Source of the DNA: Lysinibacillus antri
GTDB taxonomy: Bacteria; Bacillota; Bacilli; Bacillales_A; Planococcaceae
Direction of reading: 5' to 3'
NCBI RefSeq assembly: GCF_003977595.1
Contig: NZ_RYYR01000017.1
Coordinates: forward strand, 1-64,000
Length of the DNA stretch: 64,000 nucleotides
The notes under the pieces were generated by a model that did not search any database, was not told the DNA's origin, and saw only the letters and a list, made by a program, of their open reading frames with translations. The translations under genes were made by a program, and so were the position numbers. This document shows, one piece after another, positions 30,880 to 39,092 of this stretch (its first letter is position 1; the number at the start of each line of letters is the position of its first letter).

Positions 30880-31161
30880 ATGGGCGAAATCATTGGTGGG
30901 ATTATCGGTATTTTAGTGATGGGCTACTTACTTTTTTTCGTATGCATGCTAATCTTCCAGCTCATAAAAAAACTAGTCTATTTTATAAAATGGCTTACAA
31001 TGACTCCTGCTAAAAGAGAGAAAGAACGCAAACGACGTAGAAGAAGAAAATATCAATCGGATTCTAGCTCCTCCGATTCGTGGTGGTCCTTTGATTGGAG
31101 CAGCAGTTCTAGCGACAGCGGTGGAGATAGTGGTAGTGACGGAGGAGGTGGCGGTGATTAG
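30880..31161 (+). CDS. Small membrane protein with Ser/Gly-rich tail
   Basis: 93 aa. An N-terminal membrane helix (about residues 4-30, GGIIGILVMGYLLFFVCMLI) is followed by a strongly basic patch (KREKERKRRRRRK), then a Ser/Asp/Gly-rich tail ending in a poly-Gly stretch. The start follows GAGGTGA. I recognise no family. The tail resembles low-complexity extracytoplasmic linkers, but the basic patch suggests that it stays in the cytoplasm. Confidence 0.65.
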   Translation: MGEIIGGIIGILVMGYLLFFVCMLIFQLIKKLVYFIKWLTMTPAKREKERKRRRRRKYQSDSSSSDSWWSFDWSSSSSDSGGDSGSDGGGGGD

Positions 31162-31323
31162 CCTTTGAAATATATGGAGATATACTACACCTTTCAAACC
31201 GTAACTAGATAGAAAGGTGTATTTTTTATTTATACGCACATCCATTTAATCTATTTGCCCGCCCCTCCATTCTAGCAATCCATATAATAACAGTAACTAT
31301 TACTTTGATTGGAGGGATGAATT

Positions 31324-31590
31324 TTGGCCCCTATTCATTTTGGTTTTTGTTACCCTGGTTATCGTTATTGTGGGCCTGGATGTAGTGGACCTGGAGCACC
31401 TACAAATGAAGTGGATGTTTGTTGTATGTACCATGATTTATGTTATCTCCAATATGGCCGTCACCATCGAAAATATTGCGACGAACTTTTCCAACAATGT
31501 TTATATCCATATATTAATCCTTATAGCAAAATGGGTCGAGATGCGAGGGTATTCTCTAGAACGATGAATCTGAAGAATTTCTTTTTTTAA
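31324..31590 (+). CDS. Phospholipase A2-like small protein
   Basis: 88 aa. The segment YCGPGCSGPGAPTNEVDVCCMYHDLCY (about 15-41) matches the PLA2 calcium loop plus the C-C-x-x-H-D-x-C-Y active-site helix, with the catalytic His-Asp pair present. Several Cys could form disulfides. There is no signal peptide. Similar short proteins occur in Bacillales and are related to the parvoviral VP1/PLA2 fold. The start is TTG with GGAGG eight bases ahead; an overlapping ATG at 31311 is in another frame and soon stops. Enzymatic activity is inferred, not shown. Confidence 0.75.
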   Translation: MAPIHFGFCYPGYRYCGPGCSGPGAPTNEVDVCCMYHDLCYLQYGRHHRKYCDELFQQCLYPYINPYSKMGRDARVFSRTMNLKNFFF

Positions 31591-31599
31591 TTCATAAAT

Positions 31600-31629
31600 A
31601 GCCCTCTCCTCATTTAAGTGGACAGGGCT
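31600..31629. terminator. Hairpin between convergent genes
   Basis: AGCCCT (31600-31605) pairs with AGGGCT (31624-31629). It lies between the convergent PLA2-like and ribA-like genes. No strong T run follows, so its efficiency is doubtful. Confidence 0.45.
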
Positions 31630-31645
31630 TAACCTTTAACCAATT

Positions 31646-32467
31646 TTAGTCATTACAACATGTCCCGTCTTCATTTAAATGACCCGAACGATTGATTTTC
31701 GTTTGTAAATAGTTTTTATTAAATTCTGATACATCGCCCCACAACTGTTTTCTTCCCGCAACCGGAAGACCAGATTGTTGCAACGCTTCTAATTTTTTTG
31801 GATTGTTTGTAATTAACGTCACCGGTTTTGTTCGTAGCGCATTTAACACACGAATCGCATCTTCATAATCTCGCGAGTCATTTACAAAACCAAGCATATG
31901 ATTGGCATCGACCGTATCGTAGCCATTTTCCTGTAGCACGTATGCCATCGCTTTACTAAATAAGCCAATTCCTCTTCCTTCATGATTCGCTAAGTAAAAC
32001 AGTGCTCCGGTACCATGATCCACAATCATTTTCATCGATTCTTTCAGTTGATACCCACAATCACAACGTTTACTTCCGAAAATATCTCCCGTATGACAAA
32101 TGGAATGCATGCGAATTATAGCATCTTCCCCATGTTCAAAATCTCCATAGACCAGAACACTAGATTGTTGCATTTCGGCTAAATTTACTGAGGACAACTT
32201 GTCTATAATCTTTTCAAAATGCTCGGTTACCTCCTTACAATTTAACCAACAATACCATTGAAAGGTTACTGTCTCACCATATAAATTTACGGGTAATTTG
32301 ACTGGACCTACTAAGTAAATGGCATTGGATTCGGTGCGGATAAGCTTAATCTTGTCTCCTAAGATCGAAAGTACTTTATTATCTAATTTTGTAGATCCCA
32401 AATTATATTCCTCCTCTAATACAAGTAGTTTGGTTTCTTTAGAAAAATTTATGATGCAACTTGTCAT
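31646..32467 (-). CDS. Stand-alone GTP cyclohydrolase II-like protein (RibA)
   Basis: 273 aa. The C-terminal about 200 residues are a GTP cyclohydrolase II domain. The zinc site is CHTGDIFGSKRCDCGYQL (three Cys), NHEGRGIGLFSKAMAYVLQ follows, then ANHMLGFVNDSRDY and LITNNPKKLEAL. All usual zinc and catalytic positions appear retained, so it probably converts GTP to the pyrimidine precursor of riboflavin. It lacks the DHBP synthase (RibB) half found in Bacillus RibBA and is not in a rib operon. About 85 N-terminal residues have no match that I recognise. Confidence 0.82.
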   Translation of the reverse strand: MTSCIINFSKETKLLVLEEEYNLGSTKLDNKVLSILGDKIKLIRTESNAIYLVGPVKLPVNLYGETVTFQWYCWLNCKEVTEHFEKIIDKLSSVNLAEMQQSSVLVYGDFEHGEDAIIRMHSICHTGDIFGSKRCDCGYQLKESMKMIVDHGTGALFYLANHEGRGIGLFSKAMAYVLQENGYDTVDANHMLGFVNDSRDYEDAIRVLNALRTKPVTLITNNPKKLEALQQSGLPVAGRKQLWGDVSEFNKNYLQTKINRSGHLNEDGTCCND

Positions 32468-32535
32468 TTCGTTGTTCGATTAGAAAGTATAGTGTTATAC
32501 TATGAAATACAAATCTACATAGAAGAGGGTACACA

Positions 32536-33564
32536 ATGAAAAAATATAGTTTTCAAAATGATTATAGTGAGCTTTGCCATCCAGAACTATTAGATGCATT
32601 GATCTTGGCAAAAAACGAACAAAATAGTGGCTATGGATTAGATAGTCATACAGAAAATGCGAAAAGATTAATTCAGGCTAAGTTAGAAAGCGACAATTGT
32701 GATATTCATTTTGTAACGGGTGGAACACAAGCCAATGCAACGGTCATTTCCCATATTTTACGTCCATATGAAGCCGTGTTAGCTTGTGAGTCTGGGCATA
32801 TTAATGTTCATGAAACTGGCGCCATCGAAGCAACAGGACATAAGGTATATACGGCACCTGGACAAGATGGCAAGTTAACACCAGAAGATATTGAAAATGC
32901 TCTTAAAGTTCATATTGATGAGCATATGGTAAAAATCGGGATGGTTTATATTTCGCAATCAACCGAAGTTGGTACGGTTTATAGTGTGGCAGAATTAAAG
33001 GCATTATTTGAAGCTTGCAAGAAAAACAATCTTTATTTATATATTGATGGGGCGCGACTTTCAAGTGGTCTTGCGGCAAGTGATGTTGAATTTAACATGT
33101 TAAAAGACCTTTGTGACGTCATGTATATAGGTGGGACTAAGATTGGTATGCTTAGCGGAGAAGCAATTGTTATTTTTAACGATCAATTAAAACCGTGGTT
33201 CCGTCATCAAATTAAAAATAAAGGGGCTATGTTAGCAAAAGGGTTTGTGATTGGAATCCAATTTGAAGCCGCATTTAAAGAAGATTTATATTTTAAAATG
33301 GGCCAACACGAAAATGAATTAGCCCGTTATTTAAGTGAGGAAATAAAAAAATTGGACATTCCATTACTGAGTGAATCGCCAACCAATCAAATCTTCCCAA
33401 TTTTCAATAAAGATCAAGTCACAGCTTTGAAAGAACTTTATGATTTTGAACTTTGGGGCGAAGTAGAAGACAACATCGCCATTCGATTCGTCACATCTTG
33501 GGCAACTTCAAAAGAGGCTTGCGTTGAATTAATTGAAGATATTAAAACAATTATTACTAGATAA
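32536..33564 (+). CDS. Low-specificity threonine aldolase / beta-eliminating lyase
   Basis: 342 aa PLP enzyme of fold type I, cleaving L-threonine or allo-threonine to glycine and acetaldehyde. Motifs: HFVTGGTQANATVISHIL (cofactor phosphate), SGHINVHETGAIEATGHKV, LYIDGARLSSGLA (PLP-ring aspartate), and the Schiff-base lysine in YIGGTKIGMLSGEAIV. It starts 68 bases from the divergent ribA-like gene. The spacer contains AGTATA-GTGT-TATACT, a possible operator. AGAAGAGGG precedes the ATG. Confidence 0.88.
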   Translation: MKKYSFQNDYSELCHPELLDALILAKNEQNSGYGLDSHTENAKRLIQAKLESDNCDIHFVTGGTQANATVISHILRPYEAVLACESGHINVHETGAIEATGHKVYTAPGQDGKLTPEDIENALKVHIDEHMVKIGMVYISQSTEVGTVYSVAELKALFEACKKNNLYLYIDGARLSSGLAASDVEFNMLKDLCDVMYIGGTKIGMLSGEAIVIFNDQLKPWFRHQIKNKGAMLAKGFVIGIQFEAAFKEDLYFKMGQHENELARYLSEEIKKLDIPLLSESPTNQIFPIFNKDQVTALKELYDFELWGEVEDNIAIRFVTSWATSKEACVELIEDIKTIITR

Positions 33565-33616
33565 AAAAACAAAATCTTCCCGATTCTTTTTATAAAAAGA
33601 AAAAGGAAGATTTTTT
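33562..33616. terminator. Bidirectional terminator
   Basis: AAAATCTTCC (33571-33580) pairs with GGAAGATTTT (33605-33614), flanked by A and T runs. It serves the convergent aldolase and YdcF genes. Confidence 0.85.
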
Positions 33617-34196
33617 ATTTGCCAACCACATACGTTTTTAATAACGCTAACCGTTCGCGAATATTGGATTTACCTTCTACACTTCTTGGCGTTTTCGCAA
33701 CTAAGACATCCGCCTCTAAACCAACTACATTTGCCAAATATCTCGCTCTTGCTAAATGATAATCATTAGAAACGATCGTAATGTTCTTAACTCCTTCTGG
33801 TAAAAAGTCTTTTGAAAATAATAAGTTCTCATACGTAGACGTTGACTTCTCTTCTAACTGAATTCTTAATGGGTCAATCTCCGCATCCATTAAATAGTTC
33901 GCCATAATAGACGCTTCTGTCGCCGGTTCATCCGCTCCCTGCCCACCTGATACAATTACTTGGACATGGGGATGCTTTTGTAAATAATCGACCGCCACAT
34001 CTAACCGATTTTGTAAGGATAGCGAGGGACTTTTATCCGGTCTTACTTTCGCCCCGAGAATAACCATATAATCATTGGACCCATCCGCAACCGGCGTCTT
34101 CCCTTTTTCAATTTTTTCACCAAGCCATGTATACCCGCATCCAACGATTAACAGGAGCACGATGCCTCCACCTAGCCAAAATTTCATCAAACTCAC
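33615..34196 (-). CDS. YdcF-family (DUF218) membrane-anchored protein
   Basis: 193 aa. An N-terminal membrane anchor (about 5-22, FWLGGGIVLLLIVGCGYTWL) is followed by the DUF218 Rossmann-like domain: YMVILGAKVRPD, VIVSGGQGADEPATEA and TIVSNDYHLARA. Related ElyC/SanA proteins act in envelope maintenance. The biochemical activity is unknown. Confidence 0.85.
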   Translation of the reverse strand: MSLMKFWLGGGIVLLLIVGCGYTWLGEKIEKGKTPVADGSNDYMVILGAKVRPDKSPSLSLQNRLDVAVDYLQKHPHVQVIVSGGQGADEPATEASIMANYLMDAEIDPLRIQLEEKSTSTYENLLFSKDFLPEGVKNITIVSNDYHLARARYLANVVGLEADVLVAKTPRSVEGKSNIRERLALLKTYVVGK

Positions 34197-34253
34197 CTCT
34201 TCTCTCTATTAAACGATGAGTAAGAGGAAAGGGTTCGTAAATTTACCAGATTA

Positions 34254-35861
34254 TTACGAATTTGCGGATGTTTCTTTGTCAATAAAACGCAATAGTTGAT
34301 AAATGAGATCTGGCATTTCATAAAAGGCACTTTTCACATGTAAACGTTCTGAAATTTGATGGGCATCTTTCCCATATGGTCCAACATTTAATACAGGCGC
34401 ACTAAACTTGGCTATATGCTCAAAAGGAATATTGTACGTACGATTCCATACCGGTGTATTTCCTTCATATGCTTGCCAACCTTTATCATCCATGAGTTGA
34501 CAGTAACTTAAATCGCATATTCCATTAAAATAATGCACTTGTTGTAATGGTATTTCATAAGGCTTTGACGCATTTAATACTAAGTCAATGGCCTTTTTCA
34601 CAAGAGGATGGTCGCTTGAATTCACAGCAGGATAATATGGTGGGACAAATAATATGACAACGGCTGGTGCTAACTCTTGACACTGGATCAGTAATTTATC
34701 GGCAATCGTAAAAGATTGATCTCGCTCATCTAAATTTGGGACCGCCAATACTTCTTGAATTAACTCTTCCACGAACGGCTTCCCTAACTTGTTTGTGGCA
34801 TAGTCTAATAGCTCGCTATAACGAATCGTACGTATTTGCCCGATTGGATTGACGTTCATTTTCGCACAAACTTCATCATACCGCGCTTGGCATTTGACCA
34901 TTGCGTTTTTTGTCACTTCTTCAAACATATCGAATATTTCCGAGGCACTACGCTTCATTAAAAAGACATTGTACATCGCAACTGCCCGATATGGTGTTTG
35001 TGTAGAATATTGAGTTTTCAAATCCTGCAATTTCAACGCGACAGGAAGTGGGGTTGTTTCACCATAGACCGTTTCACAAAAGGCATCGTTCCATTCCATT
35101 TCGATTTCCAAATAGGCGCTCATAAATGGTGCACTAATACCTTTTAATGGCTCGCCAACATGGGTTTCCTTTCCATAGAACAACGCTGCAGGCATTACCT
35201 TTCCGATCGAACCTGAATAAATGTATTCCTGTGTATCATAGGGTCCTTGGGAAAAGGATGGTTCACTATTTAAAAACAAACAAAGCTCTAAATCATAATT
35301 TTGCACAACTTCTGTGATATGCTTCACTGCCACCAACATACCAGCAGAGCTTACTTCCTCATCTGGAACAGTCACTAAAAGTAAATTCATCGACCACGCT
35401 TCTTCAATCGCTCGCTCTAATACTTGCATATGAAGTGCAAGCCCCATTTTCATATCCATTACGCCACGACCGAATAAATAATCACCCGTTTGTAAATCTT
35501 GCTGCGCTTGCTCATTTAACATCCCTTTTGCTTCGTGGAATGCTTGAGTTAACTCTTCCGGCAATGTCGCAAGTGGCATGAGCGCACCGTATTCTTCAAT
35601 TTGAACAGTATCAAAATGACTAATGAGTACAACAGTCTTCTTTGCTTTTGGATGTTTGTAAAGTGCGGAAACAACTTCTCTTTCCCCCTCTACTGCGACA
35701 GTTTGTAAATAATCACGATTTTTATTGAAATAAGGTAACAACTGAAGCTTTGCGATTAATTTTTTTGAAAACTCTTGTTCACCTTTTGTTAATGTTTGAC
35801 TTTCCCAACTCACAAGCTCGTAAAGTAATGTTTTTAATTTTTCTGGAGTATCCCATTTCAT
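34254..35861 (-). CDS. M20-family peptidase, RocB-like
   Basis: 535 aa from the ATG at 35861, preceded by AAAGGA; a frame from 35906 lacks a better site. M20 metal motifs: ISHFDTVQ, GRGVMDMKMGLALHMQ and TVPDEEVSSAGM (metal-bridging and general-base acidic residues). In length and wording it resembles RocB of B. subtilis, an M20 protein of arginine utilisation with an unclear substrate. Here it is not in a roc operon, so the role in arginine breakdown is only inferred. Confidence 0.82.
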   Translation of the reverse strand: MKWDTPEKLKTLLYELVSWESQTLTKGEQEFSKKLIAKLQLLPYFNKNRDYLQTVAVEGEREVVSALYKHPKAKKTVVLISHFDTVQIEEYGALMPLATLPEELTQAFHEAKGMLNEQAQQDLQTGDYLFGRGVMDMKMGLALHMQVLERAIEEAWSMNLLLVTVPDEEVSSAGMLVAVKHITEVVQNYDLELCLFLNSEPSFSQGPYDTQEYIYSGSIGKVMPAALFYGKETHVGEPLKGISAPFMSAYLEIEMEWNDAFCETVYGETTPLPVALKLQDLKTQYSTQTPYRAVAMYNVFLMKRSASEIFDMFEEVTKNAMVKCQARYDEVCAKMNVNPIGQIRTIRYSELLDYATNKLGKPFVEELIQEVLAVPNLDERDQSFTIADKLLIQCQELAPAVVILFVPPYYPAVNSSDHPLVKKAIDLVLNASKPYEIPLQQVHYFNGICDLSYCQLMDDKGWQAYEGNTPVWNRTYNIPFEHIAKFSAPVLNVGPYGKDAHQISERLHVKSAFYEMPDLIYQLLRFIDKETSANS

Positions 35862-36025
35862 CGTATCATCCTTTACTCGAAGATATTTTTGAATACCCGT
35901 AAACAAAATCCTTAGTTACTATATTTTTCTATTTAAACATAGTGGAAAAGATACTAATAGTGGATTTTGTCTAATTTTACAGAAATATTAGATTATTAAC
36001 AAATATTTGACCTTAACGGCATAAG

Positions 36026-36054
36026 TTGGTTGAAAAAATAGGTTGCTGTATAAT
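36026..36054 (+). promoter_or_regulatory. SigA-type promoter for the DnaA-N gene
   Basis: TTGGTT, 17-base spacer, TATAAT (36049-36054), about 50 bases before the ATG at 36106. Confidence 0.65.
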
Positions 36055-36105
36055 GATTTACGTATCTTTTTAACAAGGACTAAAACCAAAAGGAGTAATC
36101 GTAAA

Positions 36106-36495
36106 ATGGAGTTTTCATGGGAGAGCGTTTTACAAAAGATTCACGATCAAATTTCAAAACCTAGTTACGAAACATGGTTCAAATCAACATCAGGCGAACT
36201 GAATGACGATACAGTAACTATTTATGCAGCTAACGCGTTTGCAAGAGATTGGATAGAAAATCATTATGAAGATATGCTGTTTGAAATCATAAAGGAAATG
36301 CTTGCTAAACCTGTTGAAATTATAGTTGTTAGTACAAGCAACATGGAAAAAGTAAATAGAAAAGATCGAACTGCCAAAACGGATACCAATTATGATATTA
36401 TCAATAACCAAAACCAGCTACTGATGAAACAACAAGAAAAAATTGATGAACTGGAAAGACGAATTCGTGCGCTCGAGCAAAAGGTAGAATCTTAA
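36106..36495 (+). CDS. Free-standing DnaA N-terminal (domain I)-like protein
   Basis: 129 aa from the ATG at 36106 after AAGGAG; the frame is open 21 codons further upstream. Residues 1-75 (WESVLQKIHDQISKPSYETW, then FARDWIENHYEDMLFEIIKE) match DnaA domain I. In DnaA this domain mediates self-assembly and binds DnaB, DiaA/SirA or DnaD. The C-terminus is a predicted coiled coil (LLMKQQEKIDELERRIRALE). No AAA+ or DNA-binding domain is present. It could modulate replication initiation through domain I contacts; this is inference. Confidence 0.8.
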   Translation: MEFSWESVLQKIHDQISKPSYETWFKSTSGELNDDTVTIYAANAFARDWIENHYEDMLFEIIKEMLAKPVEIIVVSTSNMEKVNRKDRTAKTDTNYDIINNQNQLLMKQQEKIDELERRIRALEQKVES

Positions 36496-36538
36496 AGTAG
36501 CGTCATCTTTATACGACTTAACCAAAAATATGTGAAAA

Positions 36539-36646
36539 CCACGGCGGAAATACCTAGTTGATGCACATATTTACAATTAAGTCCTATCCTGATTGACGGA
36601 AATTGAACGCCAATAGGATTTGCCCAAAAATGTAAAATAAGCGTGG
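36539..36646 (+). ncRNA. Candidate structured RNA with nested stems
   Basis: Three nested inverted repeats: CCACG/CGTGG (36539-36543, 36642-36646), TTTACA/TGTAAA (36570-36575, 36631-36636) and TCCTAT/ATAGGA (36582-36587, 36613-36618). A plus-strand terminator follows 22 bases later. No ORF is present. It could be the 3' UTR of the DnaA-N gene, an independent RNA or a small palindromic repeat. I match it to no known riboswitch. Confidence 0.4.
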
Positions 36647-36668
36647 CGTTTTAAACACTATCGCTCCC

Positions 36669-36706
36669 AGCATCTGTTGTCACTGTTACAATAGATGCTT
36701 TTTTTG
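36669..36706 (+). terminator. Intrinsic terminator
   Basis: AGCATCTGTTGT pairs imperfectly with ACAATAGATGCT, followed by seven T. It ends any transcript from the DnaA-N gene through the structured region. Confidence 0.8.
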
Positions 36707-36744
36707 TGGAGTCTCAATGCTAACGCTGTTAAGACGAGGGGAAA

Positions 36745-36895
36745 TTTGAGCAATTTGAGCTTCAATTAACTCGATGAAGGACAAAACTGCTTGAAAAATT
36801 GGGTGAAGTGGGCTTCATCACCTCGATGACAGACAAAACCTCTCGAAAATTCAATCGAATCAGTCTTCATCGCGCTGATAAATACCAACACGGAG
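36745..36895. repeat. Decayed tandem repeat, period 52-53 bp
   Basis: The word CTTCA recurs at 36760, 36813 and 36865. The units share TTCATCxCCTCGATGA and ACAAAAC patterns with each other, and the TTCATCGCCTCTATGA core with the 52-bp array at 30155-30812. Confidence 0.6.
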
Positions 36896-36902
36896 CAGCC
36901 CA

Positions 36903-37616
36903 TCAATGGTTTTTTCTAGCTACAAGAATCATCGCCTTTGAATCGCTGGAGTATGGCTCACCTTTAAAGCTCCCATAAATCGCTACATCCTTAAAACCGA
37001 CATTCCCTAAAATCGTTTGCAATTGTTTTGAAACAACTGGATACAGAGCAATTGTATTTTCATTCTCCACATCCTCCACCTTCAACTTTGAAGTAAAAAG
37101 AATATTATCTTCCTGTTTTGTATAATGGCGTGTGAAAGTAAAATCTTCTTTCTCAATTACAGGGAAAGTAAAATTATCATTCGCTAAAACATGGTCATAA
37201 TTAACAAGCTGTAAAATGAGTCTCCCACCTGCATGTAATTTATTAAAGCAGCCTCCGAGAAACTCTTGAATCTCCAGCAAATTTTTCAAATGCGGTAGCG
37301 TGTTGCCCACACAAAGAATGCCATCAAAGAATCCACCGATTGCTTCAATTTGTTGCATCGTTTCAGAATAAATGGAAATCGGAAAGGCTTTCGCTTCAAC
37401 TTTGGTACGAATAATGTCAACCATTTCTTCATCTGGTTCGGAAGCCTTCACTATGAAACCTTTTTCAGCTAAAGCAAGCGCCATATTCCCCGTACCTGCA
37501 CCAATATCGAGAAGCGATTCCCCTTGTTGAAAATGCTTTTCTACAAATGTTAATGCCATGTTGTTTAATAGAAAAATCCGATCGTAATATGAAGCGAGTG
37601 ATTGGTAAAATGACAT
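36903..37616 (-). CDS. Class I SAM-dependent methyltransferase
   Basis: 237 aa. Motif I is LLDIGAGTGNMALALAE (about 35-51), an acidic residue follows at KASEPDEEMV, and the post-motif region is FDGILCVGNTLPHL. The N-terminus MSFYQSLASYYDRIF resembles small-molecule methyltransferases of the methyltransferase-11/25 groups. Substrate unknown. It is monocistronic, with the 52-bp-like decayed repeat immediately downstream. Confidence 0.85.
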   Translation of the reverse strand: MSFYQSLASYYDRIFLLNNMALTFVEKHFQQGESLLDIGAGTGNMALALAEKGFIVKASEPDEEMVDIIRTKVEAKAFPISIYSETMQQIEAIGGFFDGILCVGNTLPHLKNLLEIQEFLGGCFNKLHAGGRLILQLVNYDHVLANDNFTFPVIEKEDFTFTRHYTKQEDNILFTSKLKVEDVENENTIALYPVVSKQLQTILGNVGFKDVAIYGSFKGEPYSSDSKAMILVARKNH

Positions 37617-37956
37617 GATAATCTCCCTTAAGGTATATTTCCTAATATATTTTTTACCTAAAGGATTTTTTCATACAATTAATCCAATTATACTCACATT
37701 TATTAAATGCCTTCACCTATTAGCAGTCTATTAGAGATTTCAAGATATATCTATTTATTTTCCACTTCTAGCATCTTTATAATATAAAATTGCACCTTAT
37801 TAGTGTAAATAGCAAGCATATTTCTGATGACCTCCGCAACAAGTCTAACGGATTCTTTAGTAAAAGAAATATTTGAATTAAACTGCGTTGTGATAGAAAA
37901 GTCCTTTAGTTATTCCAATTGGGCGACATCACAATAACTAGATTATTTTATATATC

Positions 37957-37984
37957 AAAAAAAGAGGGATAACCCTCTTTTTTT
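37957..37984. terminator. Bidirectional terminator
   Basis: A GAGGG/CCCTC stem with a 4-base loop is flanked by seven A and seven T. It now stands directly upstream of the DUF2075 remnant and may be left from an older arrangement. Confidence 0.8.
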
Positions 37985-37994
37985 GATTTAGCGC

Positions 37995-38342
37995 TTGTGG
38001 TATCCAACCGGCGTAATTTGTGCTAGCGGTGCTAATGGTCAAAAAGAGGTGCCCGTCATCCCGAGAGATACGCGGTACGAGAAACCATCTAAAGTCGCAC
38101 AGTACTTTAACTATCCAAATTCAGAGTTTCATTGTAAAAAGTTAAACTACGCAACAACAGAGTTTCATACACAAGGTTTAGAATTAGATTTGGCAATTGT
38201 CCATTGGGAGGATGATTTGTATTTAAATAATGGGAAATGGCATGCTCAACGTTTCCAATGGGGCGTAGAAAATAAGTTTCAGATTAAGTTAAATTCTTAT
38301 CGGGTTATCCTAACAAGAGGTAGAGATGGAACGATCATATAA
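37995..38342 (+). pseudogene. C-terminal remnant of a DUF2075 P-loop/helicase-like protein
   Basis: The 115-residue frame ends with FHTQGLELDLAIVHWEDDL and LNSYRVILTRGRDG. These are the last conserved blocks of DUF2075 proteins (superfamily-I-helicase-like, normally over 400 aa). The Walker A and B parts are absent. The frame starts at GTG without a ribosome-binding site, just after a terminator. It is most likely a relic of a defence or mobile gene deleted at its 5' side. Confidence 0.7.
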
Positions 38343-38505
38343 TTTCCCACCAAAAACTTGTTTAGATGAGACGTGGCAGATCCTAACAACATATATACGT
38401 ATACCGATAATTTAAATTACAATTCAACTTTTCCATAGGATGATGGATAATTAATAGAATATAAGGTAAGATAGATTATATTATAGAGAGAAAAGGAGAG
38501 ATACG

Positions 38506-38613
38506 ATGTTTGATCAAGTTGTGGTGGGTATTTTACAAGCCCTTACAGTTGTAGCAGCTGTAGTTGTTGTGGTAGTAATCCCTCTTGTGGATACAATGGT
38601 TCACAACAAATAA
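38506..38613 (+). CDS. 35-aa hydrophobic small protein
   Basis: Encodes 35 residues: MFDQVVVGILQALTVV, then an Ala/Val-rich helix, then IPLVDTMVHNK. AAAAGGAGAG with good spacing precedes the ATG, and a strong terminator follows 32 bases after the stop. The combination of ribosome-binding site, TM helix and terminator supports a real gene. It could be a small membrane regulator or a type-I-toxin-like peptide; no antisense RNA promoter is obvious. Confidence 0.6.
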   Translation: MFDQVVVGILQALTVVAAVVVVVVIPLVDTMVHNK

Positions 38614-38644
38614 AGAAGTTGGGACAAAACTCCTCACTAAAATA

Positions 38645-38691
38645 AAAAGTCGGTGAAATTTTACTCGTCGTAAAATTTCATCGGCTTTTAC
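38645..38691 (+). terminator. Terminator after the 35-aa gene
   Basis: GGTGAAATTTTAC pairs with GTAAAATTTCATC around a TCGTC loop, followed by a T-rich tract. Confidence 0.75.
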
Positions 38692-39092
38692 TCTTTTACT
38701 GGGTTTGTATGACGTTGTGTATAGAATCTGTGTAGAACAACTTATTTTGAAATCGGAACCTAAATTTAACGATTGATTCTTATTAGCTTTGTCAAATTCC
38801 CTATCATAATTGCTTATTATTCATTGCTACGTCATCAATGATTCTAGCACTAGATCCAAAACCTAAACACTATATACACTCTATATTTTTATCAATCTTT
38901 AATTTTTCCTGTAACTCGTTACAAGCTTTAGCATTTTGAAGATAAAATTCTTCTTTTTTATATTTTATACACTATTATTTTGACTACTATTGTTAGTTAT
39001 AGCTAAATCCATTTATATAAAATTTTAATTATCTTGCCCAAACTATTCTCTATCTATCTACATAAACTTTAGAAAAGGAGTGAATTAATCAT
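38692..39092. other. AT-rich intergenic region
   Basis: About 400 bases without a supported gene. The minus strand holds a short open stretch reading like KACNELQEKLKIDKNIEC, interrupted by stops; it may be a decayed coding sequence. The promoter of the DUF6143 gene should lie at the right end. Confidence 0.4.
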
